Positions 20,861 to 31,488 of a DNA stretch of 64,000 nucleotides are shown piece by piece. The notes beneath the pieces were generated by a model. It saw only the letters and a list, made by a program, of their open reading frames with translations. It was not told the origin of the DNA and ran no database searches. The DNA comes from Diphasiastrum complanatum (lineage: Eukaryota; Streptophyta; Lycopodiopsida; Lycopodiales; Lycopodiaceae): the NCBI GenBank assembly GCA_029204225.1, contig CM055108.1, positions 5,181,751 to 5,245,750 of the forward strand, written 5' to 3'. Made by a program: the position numbers and the translations under genes. Within the stretch, counting starts at the first letter, position 1, and every line of letters starts with the position of its first letter.

Positions 20861-21249
20861 GATAACCCGCTTGGACCATTGGGCAATCGAGGAATGAGTG
20901 GTTATTCAAATTTATCATTTCAAGAAGATTATATGCAGAGGAACAATTAATTCCTCACTACCAAAGGCATGACACTTGAATAAGTCAATGCAGAAAAAGA
21001 AGCCCGAGCAAAGGCAATCTTCCACAGAAAGCCAACCACCAGAAAAAGACAACAAAGAATGTGATCAGGCTGTTTGCAAGCCACTGAACAGCTGAGGAAT
21101 GAGATATGTGGAGGCCTATGATCCCACATTATCCAAATTAAATGTCTTATAGTGTAAATTTTTCAATTTTTGTACATGAAAATATGCTATAGTGCCTAAA
21201 TCAATGTAAAGGCCTATTTGCATCTTATAAATTCATTGTAATTAAGAAC
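20861..21249. other. Spacer without recognisable feature
   Basis: Nothing coding or repeated could be supported. Confidence 0.4.
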
Positions 21250-21995
21250 TTGTGATGTTTTTGGGTGACGTTCTAGAGCGACATATTAGCTAATCCCAAC
21301 CGACACCTTAACACTTGGCGATCGATGATTAGGCTGGTGTTCGTCTCTATAAGGGTGACACTCAGAACCATTGTACTCACGCAGAGATTCAGCTATCAAT
21401 CGAGAGAAGAGAGCCAGTTTCATAGCTTGTGCATTTTTTTCCTCTGATATCTATTACAGTTACACTTCTAATCAATTGAGTGAACACATTCTGAGTTATT
21501 CTGTAACTGATTTTAATAGACATCTATTTGCAGCATTCACTCGTCACTTGTACTGAACTCCAAATTTTCTAACGTGGATTTACAAGCGACATCTGGGAGC
21601 ATCAATTCTAACTAATGCATGCAGGGAATTAGTCGAAGCCTAAAGCATAACTCTAAATAGAACCTCTTTTAATTATGAATGAGCTATGTGTTCAGATAAA
21701 GAACTTGATTGATGTTTAGCTTTTTTTGCTCTTTGTGATAACAACTAATTCTTTGTGCTTGTTAAGAGGAATCAAAAGCCGAACTAATTCTGTTGTGAAG
21801 GGTTAGTTCTAGAATTATCAGGCTGTCTTTCTTTTATGAGCCCTTTGAGTGCTTTTAAGCAACTTTATCTTTGTACTTGCTTATCAGTTGAATATACACT
21901 TTGAGGTGAGCTATTTTGTTGTCTTGTCTTGTTGCACTTGATGTTGTGCTGTGGTGATTGATCCGGTTGGGTGTTTAAACTGTTTTTTCTTAACT
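21250..21995 (+). mobile_element. 5' LTR of family 1 copia element (left border approximate)
   Basis: The right border is fixed by the primer binding site at 21996. The last 190 bases (about 21803-21995) are matched on the opposite strand by 25741-25930 with about ten differences, identifying them as LTR. The left border is not certain; TGTGATGTTTTTGGG near 21250 is a plausible start, and CACTCAGAACC-type sequence near 21360 may be the R/U5 region. Confidence 0.65.
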
Positions 21996-22008
21996 TGGTA
22001 TCAGAGCC
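21996..22008 (+). promoter_or_regulatory. Primer binding site, tRNA-iMet type
   Basis: TGGTATCAGAGCC, preceded by TTTTTTCTTAACT, marks the start of the internal region of family 1. Confidence 0.92.
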
Positions 22009-23167
22009 CTTGGTAGCTTGAATCACGAGACAAGAGCAAAGAGCTGCGAATTCGCGCCGGTTTGTTGGCTAGGAAGCACAAAACCAAGTTTGTGAGATTC
22101 GAGGAATAGCTCAAAACTGTAAGAAGATTTAAAGGCAGGCGATTGTCGGCTGAATCAGAGGGCAAGCAAAAATTGAAGCTGGAAATCCTTCTGAAGGGTT
22201 GCTTGGCATTTGTGACTGGTTTGAATCCAATAAAACACCGTTTGAAGAGCGGTTTGGAGCAGAATATTGCTTGCTGTAGGGCGCCCTCAAAGGGATAGGT
22301 AGCTGCAGATAAAGCCCAAAAAAAAAAATCTTCTTCTTTGATAGCTAGGGTTTCAAGAAGGGAAAAAGCATTTCTCTCTCAAAATAAATCCGTTTTTGAA
22401 GCTGTGAAGAGCCAGGAGTGGGCGCCCTGCTACTCTTGCAGATGTGTGGAGAGGCCGTGAGTGGTCGTGGATCAGCCAGCAAGTTGGAGTGAAGCATACA
22501 GAACTTGCATAGCTTGTATGTAAGGGCTTGGGGCTGCCATCGTTGGAAAAGAAGGTAGGAGGAGCTCGGGACAGCTCGCGCGCACCCATCAGGAAGAGGC
22601 CCATAGCATTCGGAATGGGCCCGCAGATATAAGTCTGGGGATCAATGCGCAGATGCGGTTGTAGCCGTCGGATCTCATAGAGTTTACATCCACGGTAGAG
22701 ATTGCAAGAGGGAGAGTGATTGGGAGCTGCAGGATTGAGGATCACCCTTAGATGGGCTTTGAAAGGGTCTTGAAGATCTGAAGGGCAGAGGCACCCTTAT
22801 TTTCATTAAAAATTTTCAAAGTGAAAAAATTGCTGGGTCCCAAGTTTTGTGAAAGGTGAAGTTTCTTCACACTGAAGAAATAGTTCAAAAATCCAATTTG
22901 CCCTTATTTTCACCTCCTTTAGCCTATTTTGGCCAAGTGTTTGGAGCACGCCAGAAGTGATTTCACCATTCCATTGGGCAGGTAGCTGGGAGTTCGTGAC
23001 AAGAAGCATTTCGAAAAGCGACGCAAGTTTGGCTTTCAATTTGGCGAAAGCGCGGCGGGTGGCCTGGTAAGCCAAAAATTGCAGGTCATTATTTTTTATT
23101 TCTGACATCACGATTGGCTTCAGCATACACTTTAAAGCCTACAGGTGGAGTTTCAAGTAGTTTGGAA
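22009..23167 (+). other. Leader of family 1 copia element
   Basis: About 1.16 kb lies between the primer binding site and gag. The portion from 22800 to 23110 recurs at about 36230-36660, ahead of the second copy's gag, which confirms it as leader rather than host DNA. No conserved coding frame is present. Confidence 0.65.
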
Positions 23168-23922
23168 ATGGCAAACATCAATGAGGCAATTTTGGGCGAT
23201 GCAAGCAAACTTGATGGGGCTTCTAACTACAACATCTGGAAATTCAAAATGAAGAGCATTTTGATGGAGAAAGAGTTATGGGAGATTGTGGCAGGTATTG
23301 AAGTCCGGCCAAATACCACTCTAGGTGACATGAGGGCCTTTGATAAAAAGGCACAGAGAGCATTGTCCTTGATCAATCTTTCAGTGAAAGACCATGTGAT
23401 CACTCATATAAGTGATGCCACGACGGCTAGGGGAGCTTGGGAAGCTCTTAGAATGCAATTTCAAACTTGCAATCCAGCTCGAGCCATGTTCTTGAAGTTG
23501 AGATTGAACGCAGTAAGGATGGAAGAAAGTGAATCAGTGGGATCTTTCTTCACCAGGATAAAGAGCTGAGAGATCAACTTGTGGCAATTGGAGAACCAAT
23601 TAGGGATGTTGAATTGGTACATACCACAATGAGCGGCATCTTGGAAGGGCTACAGATGTTTGTGAGCGGCATTGCTTCGAGGGAGAGGTTGCCTACTTTT
23701 GAAGACTTCCACGGAATCATGTTGCAGGAAGAGCAGCGTCGCGAAGTGGTGAAGTCAAGGCAAACCCCACAGGAGGATCAAGCCTTGCTTGCTAAAGGCA
23801 AGCAGAAAGGATGGAAAAGGATTTCCAAGAAATCCAAGGACGATGACGACGAGGGAGAGTCGTCATCAAAAGGGAAAAAGAAGAAGAAAGGCAAATGTTA
23901 CTATTGCCACAAACCCATGCAC
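23168..23922 (+). pseudogene. copia gag, 5' part, broken in the zinc knuckle
   Basis: From ATG 23168 the frame reads MANINEAILGDASKLDGASN, WKFKMKSILMEKELWEIV, then LSVKDHVITHISDA and AWEALRMQF: a UBN2-type copia gag. A stop near 23567 and a frame change are followed by the second half, with IGEPIRDVELVHTTMSGILE, GLQMFVSGIA and a Lys-rich basic tail. The nucleocapsid motif starts CYYCHKPMH (CX2CX4H), but the following WxxxC part is missing. Sequence relatedness stops after 23922. The missing half is found on the other strand at 29037. Confidence 0.85.
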
Positions 23923-24642
23923 TTGAATTGGCATCTTTTGCAAGTTGCTTGTGATAGGGGCTTTGCCCTGAAGTTGTGTGCAACAACATGCCAAGCCAAG
24001 GGGGTTAGTTCAAAAATCTCGCCTTAGTTGCCCTTGCATGGAAATGAGTCAACTCAATCATATAAGTATGAATGGGGAGAGACTTGACCACACCTTTTGG
24101 ACATATGTATCAATCTAGCCCAACCACTAGGATAAAATGAGTTGCCACTTCTTGTGGTTCATCAAACATTGATGATGGCCCTATACTATAGACATCCTAT
24201 GTAAGGAAGGTTATAGAGTGATATGTTGTTAGACCTATTCAAGATGTGTGTCATATACATGATAACATGAATCAGTGGTTACTACAAAGTGCATTTGGAG
24301 TAAAATGCAACAATTAAAAAGCATATTTTTTTTTTCTAGCTCAAATAATTTTGGTCTAGTTCAACACTCTAAATATTACTCCTAGCTTCACTTGATCTTC
24401 AACTTAACTCAACATATGGATTTGCAAGCTATTTTGGCACATGAATTTGAATTGTACAAGGATACGTAGACATGCTGATGTGTTCAATGTTTCTTTTGGT
24501 CATAAATTAGCCATAGATTTGGAGTTCCTTAAAAAAATAAAACATAAATAAGATCTTGCTCAAAGTGAGCAAAATATGTCAGCCTCTTTAACATAAATAG
24601 AGGGGAGATGATAAAATCACCAAATTCAAGTTCCCTATTATT
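23923..24642. other. Non-coding spacer within the inverted segment
   Basis: No domain is recognised. A purine-rich tract AGAGGGGAGATG at 24599-24610 resembles a polypurine tract, but it lies 33 bases from the LTR start at 24643. Confidence 0.4.
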
Positions 24643-25274
24643 TGTGAGAGATTTTAACAAGTTCAGTCATATTTTGGTAAATTGTCAATTGAGGCCAAAA
24701 CTCATTTTAGACTTAGAGATAAACTTTTAGAAGTTATATTAGTTTAAAATACATTCAATAAACACTTTTTGAAAGTGTGGGAAAGTTGGTAGTTGAGTTT
24801 GAGAGAAATTCAAATTTGAACTTTGGGTACATTGAATCTAGTCCCAAAATAGTAGGGTTTTTCATATTGGAGGGAAAGCCAAGTGCAAAGTAGGGTTTGG
24901 ACCTGCTATATATTGTTGTAACTCATGGAGAAAGGGACCTTCTCTCTGCTCTCTCTCATTTCATCATTATACATGGTTCTCTTTGGGTTCTACTACTCAT
25001 TGGTGCACTCTCATGATATTATCTTGCATTCTATGTGTAGAATGATCATTTATTGCTATTTTCGGTTCCACAAGTGTGAAATACAGTAGGGTACTGTAAT
25101 TGTACGAACAACAACTATATTTTATATTTTGGTTCATGTTTGTCTTAGAGTTTTCATCTCATTTTGTATGTAGATGCTGATTTTTCTACATTGGTAGGAT
25201 TGTTGGTTTGCTCTCTTTGTAACCAAAGATCAGGGACATGGATTTGGATCTTAAATTATCTGAAATCCTTCACA
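24643..25274 (+). mobile_element. LTR related to 14784-15235, with different 3' part
   Basis: The LTR begins TGTGAGAG and ends TTCACA, giving perfect TGTGA/TCACA inverted ends, directly before a primer binding site. Bases 24643-24956 match 14784-15100 closely. After the CTCTCTGCTCTC point the two LTRs no longer resemble each other. Its length (632 bp) also exceeds the 452 bp of its relative. Confidence 0.75.
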
Positions 25275-25287
25275 TGGCATCAGAGCT
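25275..25287 (+). promoter_or_regulatory. Primer binding site variant
   Basis: TGGCATCAGAGCT differs from the iMet site at position 4 and in its last base. It directly abuts the LTR end at 25274. Confidence 0.75.
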
Positions 25288-25740
25288 ATTGTGTTTCAGG
25301 TTATAAAAGGATAAACCACATTTATCAAGGATTTGGAGGAGTTACCAATGCTAGAGCATGCTAGATTGATTTCTACTCAAAAATCTCCATTTTTGCATAT
25401 GTGGAATTGATCTTTTGTAGGTCAAAACTCAATATAGGTTTATATACTTGATCAATTCCGATTTCGAACTTGTTTTATTAGAACTAGCCGATTTTTGGTG
25501 CATTAACGTGGTCTCATTGGATATGATAATGATTCTTCCTCACTATCATTCACAATGACATCATTCAAAGAACATCCTACTTTAAACTCTTCACATACTT
25601 CTCTTCTTCTTGACGTGTGACTATCTCCCTCACCAAGTCTCTTCATAGAACCATTTGATCTACTCTCTTTATGAAGACATGTGACACCACTTGCTGGAAA
25701 AATGACTTTCTTGGAATCATAAAAAAAGATTGTAGAAGAA
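25288..25740. other. Short internal remnant
   Basis: No coding motif is seen in this piece between a primer binding site and the family 1 LTR fragment. Confidence 0.35.
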
Positions 25741-25930
25741 GTTAAGAAAAAATAGCTTAAACACCCGACCGGATCAATCACCATAGCACAACATCAAGTG
25801 CAACAAGACAAGACAACAGAATAGCTCACCTCAAACTGTATATTCAATTGATAAGCAAGTACAAAGATAAAGTTGCTTAAAAGCACTCAAAGGGCTCGTA
25901 AAAGAAAGACGGCCAGATAATTCTAGAACT
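25741..25930 (-). mobile_element. 3' LTR fragment of family 1 copia element
   Basis: The reverse complement matches 21803-21995 along its whole length (for example GAGCCCTTTGAGTGCTTTTA in both). It lies downstream of the minus-strand RNase H, the expected place for a 3' LTR. The LTR's 5' portion is not recognisable between 25930 and 26085, although a purine-rich GAGGGAGAGAG on the minus strand near 26005 may be the polypurine tract. Confidence 0.8.
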
Positions 25931-26084
25931 AAGTACACGTGGTGCCGTCAAAATAAGAAAGCACTGTATAAGTCGATCATTGCTATTTTAACTCTCTCCC
26001 TCAATGATCAACATCTCTCTTTATTTTAGAGTTTACTCTATTCATGGAACATACCTCCATGATAGTATTACAAGTAAAGGCTTT

Positions 26085-27293
26085 TTACATAACCAGATCT
26101 AAGCCAAGTTTGGCTCTAAAAGTCTCAAACTTTTCTTTACTTAAAGCTTTCGTAAATATATCAACAACTTGTAACAACGTAGAACAGTGTACAATACTTA
26201 TACCTTCAGATTGTAGCTTCTCATGCACAAAGTGATATTTTACCTCAATATGTTTTGTCCTTGCGTGAAAGACATGATTCTTAGCCAATCGTATTCCACT
26301 TTGACTGTCACAGAAAATAATAGTAGGATTTACCTGCTTCATGCCAATCTCACATAACAACTTACATAGCCAAACAGCTTCCTGAGTACCAGAACTTAAT
26401 GCTTTATATTTGGCTTCTATAGAAGAAAGAGAAATTGTATCTTGCTTCTTGCTAGACCATGAAAAACAACCGCTACCAAAATTGAAGGCATAACCTGTTG
26501 TTGACTTTCTATCATCTATACTTCCTGCCCAATCAGTGTCAACATAACCCTGCAACTTAGGTAAAACACTTAGTCTTTTGTAGATTAGGCCAAGGTTAGG
26601 TGTACCTTTCACATACCTCAAAATCCTTTTTGTAGCTTTCCATTGGTCCATAGTGGGTGATGACATGAATTGGCTAATCAAACTTATAGCATAGCAGATA
26701 TCAGGACGTGTAGTCGTAAGATATATCAAACTCCCAACTAGATGACAAAATAGAGTAGCATTGACATGTGCACTATTATCAATACGAGATAATTTCTTAC
26801 CAGCTTCGCAAGGAGTGATGGAAGGTTTGCACTCTGTCATGTGAAATCTCTCCAATATCTCAGCCACATACTTGTTTTGACATAACCTGATATCACTGCC
26901 AGTTTGCCATACTTTGACACCCAAGCAGTAGTGCATAAGATCTAAATCTGTCATCTCAAACTGCTTGCATAAGTTGGCTTTGATAGAACGAGTGAGGTTC
27001 TCATCATTGCCCGTGATAATGATATCATCAACGTAAAGTACAATCAAGGCAATGCTATCATCGTTTATAAAAACATAAAGATTTGGATCTGAATTTGTTC
27101 TTACAAACCCATGAGAAAGAAAGTAATTGTCAATGCATCCATACCATGCGCGTGGCGCTTGCCTATGACCATAAAGTGCTTTGTGTAGTTTACATACCTT
27201 TTTTTCTTGCCCTTTTTCCATGAAGCCCTGCGGTTGGACCATGTAAACTTCTTCCTCTAAGTCAACATTAACAAATGCGAACTTCACATCCAT
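26085..27293 (-). pseudogene. copia reverse transcriptase and RNase H (N-terminus missing)
   Basis: One intact 402-codon frame starts at MDVKFAFVN, a motif normally well inside copia RT, so the RT N-terminus is lost. It includes EEEVYMVQPQGFMEKG, LHKALYGHRQAPRAWY, the catalytic LYVDDIIITGND, MTDLDLMHYCLGV and SLIYLTTTRPDICYAI. RNase H follows with GYVDTDWAGSIDDRKST, SSIEAKYKALSSG, IIFCDSQSGIRLAKN, ARTKHIEVKYHFVHEKL and VDIFTKALSKEKF. The catalytic D, E, D and YVDD residues are present. Upstream, a deletion near 27300-27360 joins it to the integrase linker. Confidence 0.92.
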
Positions 27294-27822
27294 TTGATGG
27301 ATCTTCCATCCAAAATGAGATGCTAGGGCAATGATAAGGCGTAGCGTAGTGTTGATTTAGCTTTGCGTCCTTCATGATCTTCTCATACCATTTTGGTATC
27401 TTAGATTCAGGTGATACACTACGTGGAGAATATGTATCCCAAGGAGTGTCTAAGTAATGTCTCTTACTTCCAACCGGTTTCTCCTTTATTGCTCCTATTG
27501 GCAAGTACCTCCTCCTAGGCTCTTGAATAGGTGGTGTCCTTTCATACTCGCCCTCTCGACTCTCATCTTCACGTGCATCATCTTGTGGAGCATCTTCTTC
27601 ATCTTCTTCTTCCAAAATTGTGGGAAGTCTTTTGATGCTTTCACCACTTGCATGGTCTTCATCTTCATACCTATGCGTCTCATCAAAGATCACATCTTTT
27701 CTAATGTGAATCTTGTTTATTACAGGATCAAAACACATGTATGCCTTCGTCCTCTCGTCATAACCAACGAAAATACACTTGATTGCTTTGGCATCAAGTT
27801 TCTTTCGCTCTTCCTTTGGCAC
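27268..27822 (-). pseudogene. copia integrase C-terminal and linker region
   Basis: The frame reads KKLDAKAIKCIFVGYDERTK, CFDPVINKIHIRKDVIFDET, then a long acidic linker (EEEDEEDAPQDDARED). It continues with YLDTPWDTYSPRSV and a WYEKIMKDAKLN-like approach to RT before shifting frame. The IFVGY and VIFDE motifs are standard for the copia integrase tail. Confidence 0.88.
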
Positions 27823-27871
27823 ATGTACATAGGCCTTAATCCAATGACACGAAACTTGTCAATTTTTGGCT

Positions 27872-28780
27872 TTATTCCTGTAAATGCTTCTTCAGGAGTC
27901 GCATTTGGAACCACAACTGTAGGGCTCCTGTTTTGCAAGAACGTTGCCGCACTGCACGCTTCCGACCCATTTGCTTCATCATGGAACGTGCACTCTCCAT
28001 AATAGTCATGTTTTTCCTTTCAGCTACACCATTACTATGCGGCGTGTGTGATTGTGTGAATTGTCTTTTGATGTCGTGTTCTTTGCAAAAGTTCTCAAAA
28101 TCATCAGATTTGTATTTGCCCCCTCTATCTGAACTTAGCACTTTGATGCATGCATCCAGTTGGTTCTCTACCAAATTTTTGAACTCCTTGAAGTGAGTAA
28201 AAGCGTCGGATTTCTTCTTCAAGAAATAAATCCATGTCCTCCTAGAGTAATCATCTATGAAAGTCATAAAATAATATGCTTTCCCCAACGACATGGTCTT
28301 CATTGGGCTGCACAGGTCGCTGTGAATAAGTTCCAGCGGTTTCTTAGCTCTTGCAGCTCCACCTTTCTTGAATGTCTCCATGTGATGCTTTCCCATGACG
28401 CATCCTTCACATATTGCATGATGATCATCCTGCAATGCCGGTAACCCTATTACCATCTTTAGCTTTGCCATCAATCTCAAGCTCCCATAGTTCAAATGAC
28501 CAAGTCTTCTGTGCCACAACTCAGATTGAGATGCTGTTGAGATAGCCAAACCATATTCTTCTGGTTTTGCAACATCCAATTTATAAAGGCCACAATTACT
28601 ATCTCTATAACCTTTTGCCACCACTTTATGATTGTGGTTCATATCCCTCATATGGCATCCATTCTTGACAAATTCAACCTTAAGATGTTGATTAGCCATT
28701 AATCCAACAGAAAGCAAACTCTTTTTGAGTCCAGGAACATAAAGCACATTAGAGATGTTCTTGATTTTACCATCTGGCAT
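27872..28780 (-). pseudogene. copia GAG-pre-integrase and integrase core
   Basis: From KIKNISNVLYVPGLKKSLLS the frame runs to the HHCC-like zinc site (LWHRRLGHLNYGSL, then CEGCVMGKHH) and the integrase core. There IHSDLC, LSSDRGGKY and GVAERKN carry the D, D and E positions. The second D motif, LSSDRGG, keeps its Asp. Near 27930 the frame breaks, and the adjacent 27720-27938 frame supplies QNRSPTVVVPNATPEEAF and IGLRPMYM. Integrase would join cDNA to host DNA; this one is interrupted. Confidence 0.9.
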
Positions 28781-29037
28781 TCCTCCCCATTGGCTTGAGT
28801 GACCTTATCCCCATCATGGATTGGTGAGAATTTCTCAAACCAATCACGTTTGCCGGTCATATGCCTTGTGGCGCCTAAATCTATGAACCATCTGGCACCA
28901 TCATCAACCTAGGATGCCAATGCCGATGAGAAGACACTTGTCTCGTCATCTTCTCCATCATCTTCGGCAATGTTGCCTTGTTGAGTCACTTTTCCCGCCT
29001 TTATGTCCGCTTTCTTCTTGTAACACTCGCGTGCCCA
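28781..29037 (-). pseudogene. copia zinc-knuckle end and protease, inactivated
   Basis: Starting at WAREC the minus strand reads YKKKADIKAGK, an acidic segment EDDGEDDETSVFSSALAS, a stop, then GARWFIDLGATRHMTGKRDW and QANGEEC. Copia proteases normally have DSGAT at the catalytic loop; here it reads DLGAT, so the serine is lost. With the internal stop, the segment is dead. Confidence 0.8.
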
Positions 29038-31064
29038 ATCTAGTACACTCAAATTGTTTACATGCATTGAAAGGGAGATGGTTTATGTGCATACATTGTA
29101 ATTAACTAGCATTGTACTCAAATCGTTCAAAGACATATTGTCTTTAGTATAAACATCTTTATGCATGTGCACATAAGAAAGTTCATGATAAAGCCACAAT
29201 CCTCTCAAGTTCAGCAAAGTATTTGTGGGGCCCTTTGCTTTGCTTTCTTGAGTTGAATTACTAAATGCAAAGGCAAATAATGCAAAGATTTGCATGTATG
29301 GAAAATGTCATGCCTTCCTTGATTGGCACTTCATATGAGCCCATGAGCGCCTATACTTGATCCTAGGCATGAATCCACTAAAAAAATAATGGGACTTCCT
29401 TCTTAAAACTTTATGCCCATAAGGGCCATGCCCAAAGGCAGGAGCTCAAGAGTGAGGCCCAAAGGGGCACTGCACCTCGGAAGTTTAGTTGACATATTAA
29501 ACGCTTTTTCACCATAGTTTAGTTGATGTAAACCCTTTTTCACCATTGTCATGCAAGAGTAAGTTGCCCGAGCTTTTATGGGTACAATACCTTGCTAACA
29601 AACTCTAGAGATGTTTAAGATCTCTATATAATTTTCCTTGGCCTTTCACACAAGGGTTTTAAAAGTCCCTAGAAAAGCCATTTCCCAATATGGAAAAGCC
29701 CAGGGGTTCAAGGTATCTATGTAGAAGATGCCTTAAACCTTTTCCCAAAAAGTGTACACTCAACATGAGAGACAGCCACTACATCTTATATAAAAGTGGG
29801 CGCATGCTTCTAAAGTAGATGTCATTCTTCATGAATCTTAATTTTGATCATCACTGATCGTAGTACTTGCTAATAGCTATTTCTGTCTGTCAATCTCTGT
29901 AATGCCTGGCACGATCGTGGAAGCTGGGTCCCTCTTTTACTTCATCTCCGTCTTCTGTCAATTCTTTGCATTAACTATGATCCAAAATCTTTCAGTCTTA
30001 CTCTCACCTACTTGTTGCAGCTTGTAGCCTTGTTGCCTACACTAACTTCGTATTTCTGACACAGTACTAATGCAGCTTTTCATGAGTGCATCTACCGCAG
30101 ATCATTGTCGAAGCTCTTAAGGAGGATTTGGCAGATTGCAGAATCTGGATGGATAAACCACAACATTGTGGAGGTTCGTCGATGGTGACTCGTGAACAAT
30201 TGTTAGCCATTAATGAGACTATGCTTGACATTGATATAAATTTTCAGTGATACAGTGCTGTTGATGATGAGCAAGATTATGAGTGCAAATGGGATGTTTT
30301 AATGTAGAATAAGGCTACACAATTGTTTGATCTGAGGAGTAATTGTGGTTAAGGTTGTATGATCACTACATAATTGTTCGATCCGAAGAGTTATTGGTAG
30401 GTAATTGTGGTTGTACGATCACGACCTTTCAACAGTTACGAGTCACGACAACAACCTCAGCTCCTCATAAATTCTAAATGTTGACTTTCACTTTCACACT
30501 GGTACTACGAGTGCTCGGGAACCTATTGCCACTTACCCTAACAAAATCTGGTATAAACTTGGAGTTATGGGAATCATATTTTTTTTACATTCAAAATCCT
30601 TAACTTCTAAAAAGATGACCTCACTTTTATTGCACAAATTTTTTTTAAAGTCTAAGATCCTACAACTTTCCTTTTGAAAACTTAAATTTAGTACATACAT
30701 TTTTTTTTCTTCCTTTATAAATCTCGTTATTGAATCCTTTAAGTTTCCATTTACACACTCACTCATATTTTCTCTAGGTTTAACATGTAAAAACTTAATG
30801 AAGGAGCTAAAATCCGATACATTTTTAAAACTGTCGATTTTTAAGAAATTTACATCCTTCTAAAATATTCACATGAATTTTTTTATGAATTATGCCGGTT
30901 CCATTCCTTAACCATGCCAGTTTTCCGAGCACTGGGTACTACCGCAACCCCGAAACTTGCAAGCGCCAGACGCGCCAGTGCTCGAGTCTTGAGTCTCGAC
31001 TCTCGACTCTAAAATCGCCAACAACTAGCAGCTTACTTGATTAAACTTCAGTGTTACTTTCTAC

Positions 31065-31066
<2 letters not shown>
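29038..31066. other. 2-kb region without recognised gene
   Basis: I see no element domain. A weak two-copy repeat occurs around 30313-30425 (AATTGTTTGATC-type phrase ending in GTACGATCAC). Poly-T runs occur around 30580-30710. An exon-like purine-rich stretch at 30120-30180 has no further support. Confidence 0.4.

Positions 31067-31105
<39 letters not shown>
31067..31105. repeat. (CT)n microsatellite
   Basis: About 19 CT units, positioned some 240 bases upstream of the candidate exons at 31312 onwards; such tracts are common in plant 5' untranslated regions. Confidence 0.95.
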
Positions 31106-31107
<2 letters not shown>

Positions 31108-31311
31108 GTTTCGAGGTAAGGTAGGCTTCTGTGCTCTAAGCTGTCTTCAATTCACAGCAAGTGCATTCTTCTGCTGATTGTTGGAGGTTGACGAGTAACC
31201 GGTACTGGAAAAGCCACCGAAGCGATAAATTAATGTCATAATCAACTAGTAATGTATATTTTCTTCTCTTATTTTTGCATATGGTTCTGAAAGATTCACC
31301 AGACATTGCAG

Positions 31312-31411
31312 GACGAGCTGAAAAAAGGTGGTGATCGATATCCCTGGACAATGTGGAACAAACATGAGACCTGTAACTTCATGTGTAATGAGCTCAATAA
31401 CATTCATGATG
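31312..31411 (+). other. Possible exon upstream of the 31489 ORF
   Basis: After a CATTGCAG acceptor-like site, the frame DELKKGGDRYPWTMWNKHET followed by CNFMCNELNNIHDG is open and reaches GATG|GTCTTT, a donor-like site. The composition looks protein-like. Its splice phase does not join smoothly to the frame at 31489, so any link is uncertain. Confidence 0.25.
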
Positions 31412-31488
31412 GTCTTTTGTAACTATGCTGTTGCTAACAAATAAGAGCCAGATCGGTTCCTACAGATTGGGTGCAGGCTCTCAAAACA

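Larger units (their letters stand above)
23923..29037. other. Candidate 5.1-kb inverted segment
   Basis: The left edge cuts a family 1 copia gag immediately after the zinc-knuckle His. The right edge, on the minus strand, starts with the four residues and Cys that complete such a knuckle (WAREC). The minus-strand pol, 3' LTR fragment and part of the surrounding DNA lie between the edges. Reversing the segment would place the two halves in one orientation and in register. LTR halves on each side differ by only about 5 percent, compatible with one element. Confidence 0.65.

Noticed and set aside
24599-24610. AGAGGGGAGATG as polypurine tract for the LTR at 24643
   Set aside because: It lies 33 bases away from the TG start that is supported by alignment to 14784; a genuine tract should adjoin the LTR.
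26044-26235. Plus-strand frame overlapping the minus-strand RNase H
   Set aside because: Antisense shadow of a clearly recognised copia RNase H frame.
27457-28444. Several plus-strand frames of 87-181 codons
   Set aside because: All are antisense to the copia integrase region and have no motif of their own.
29038-31066. Search for a gene between the inverted copia and the (CT)n tract
   Set aside because: Only short frames without motifs or consistent splice sites were found.
31136-31351. 71-codon minus-strand frame near the (CT)n tract
   Set aside because: No family resemblance, and it overlaps the better plus-strand exon candidate.
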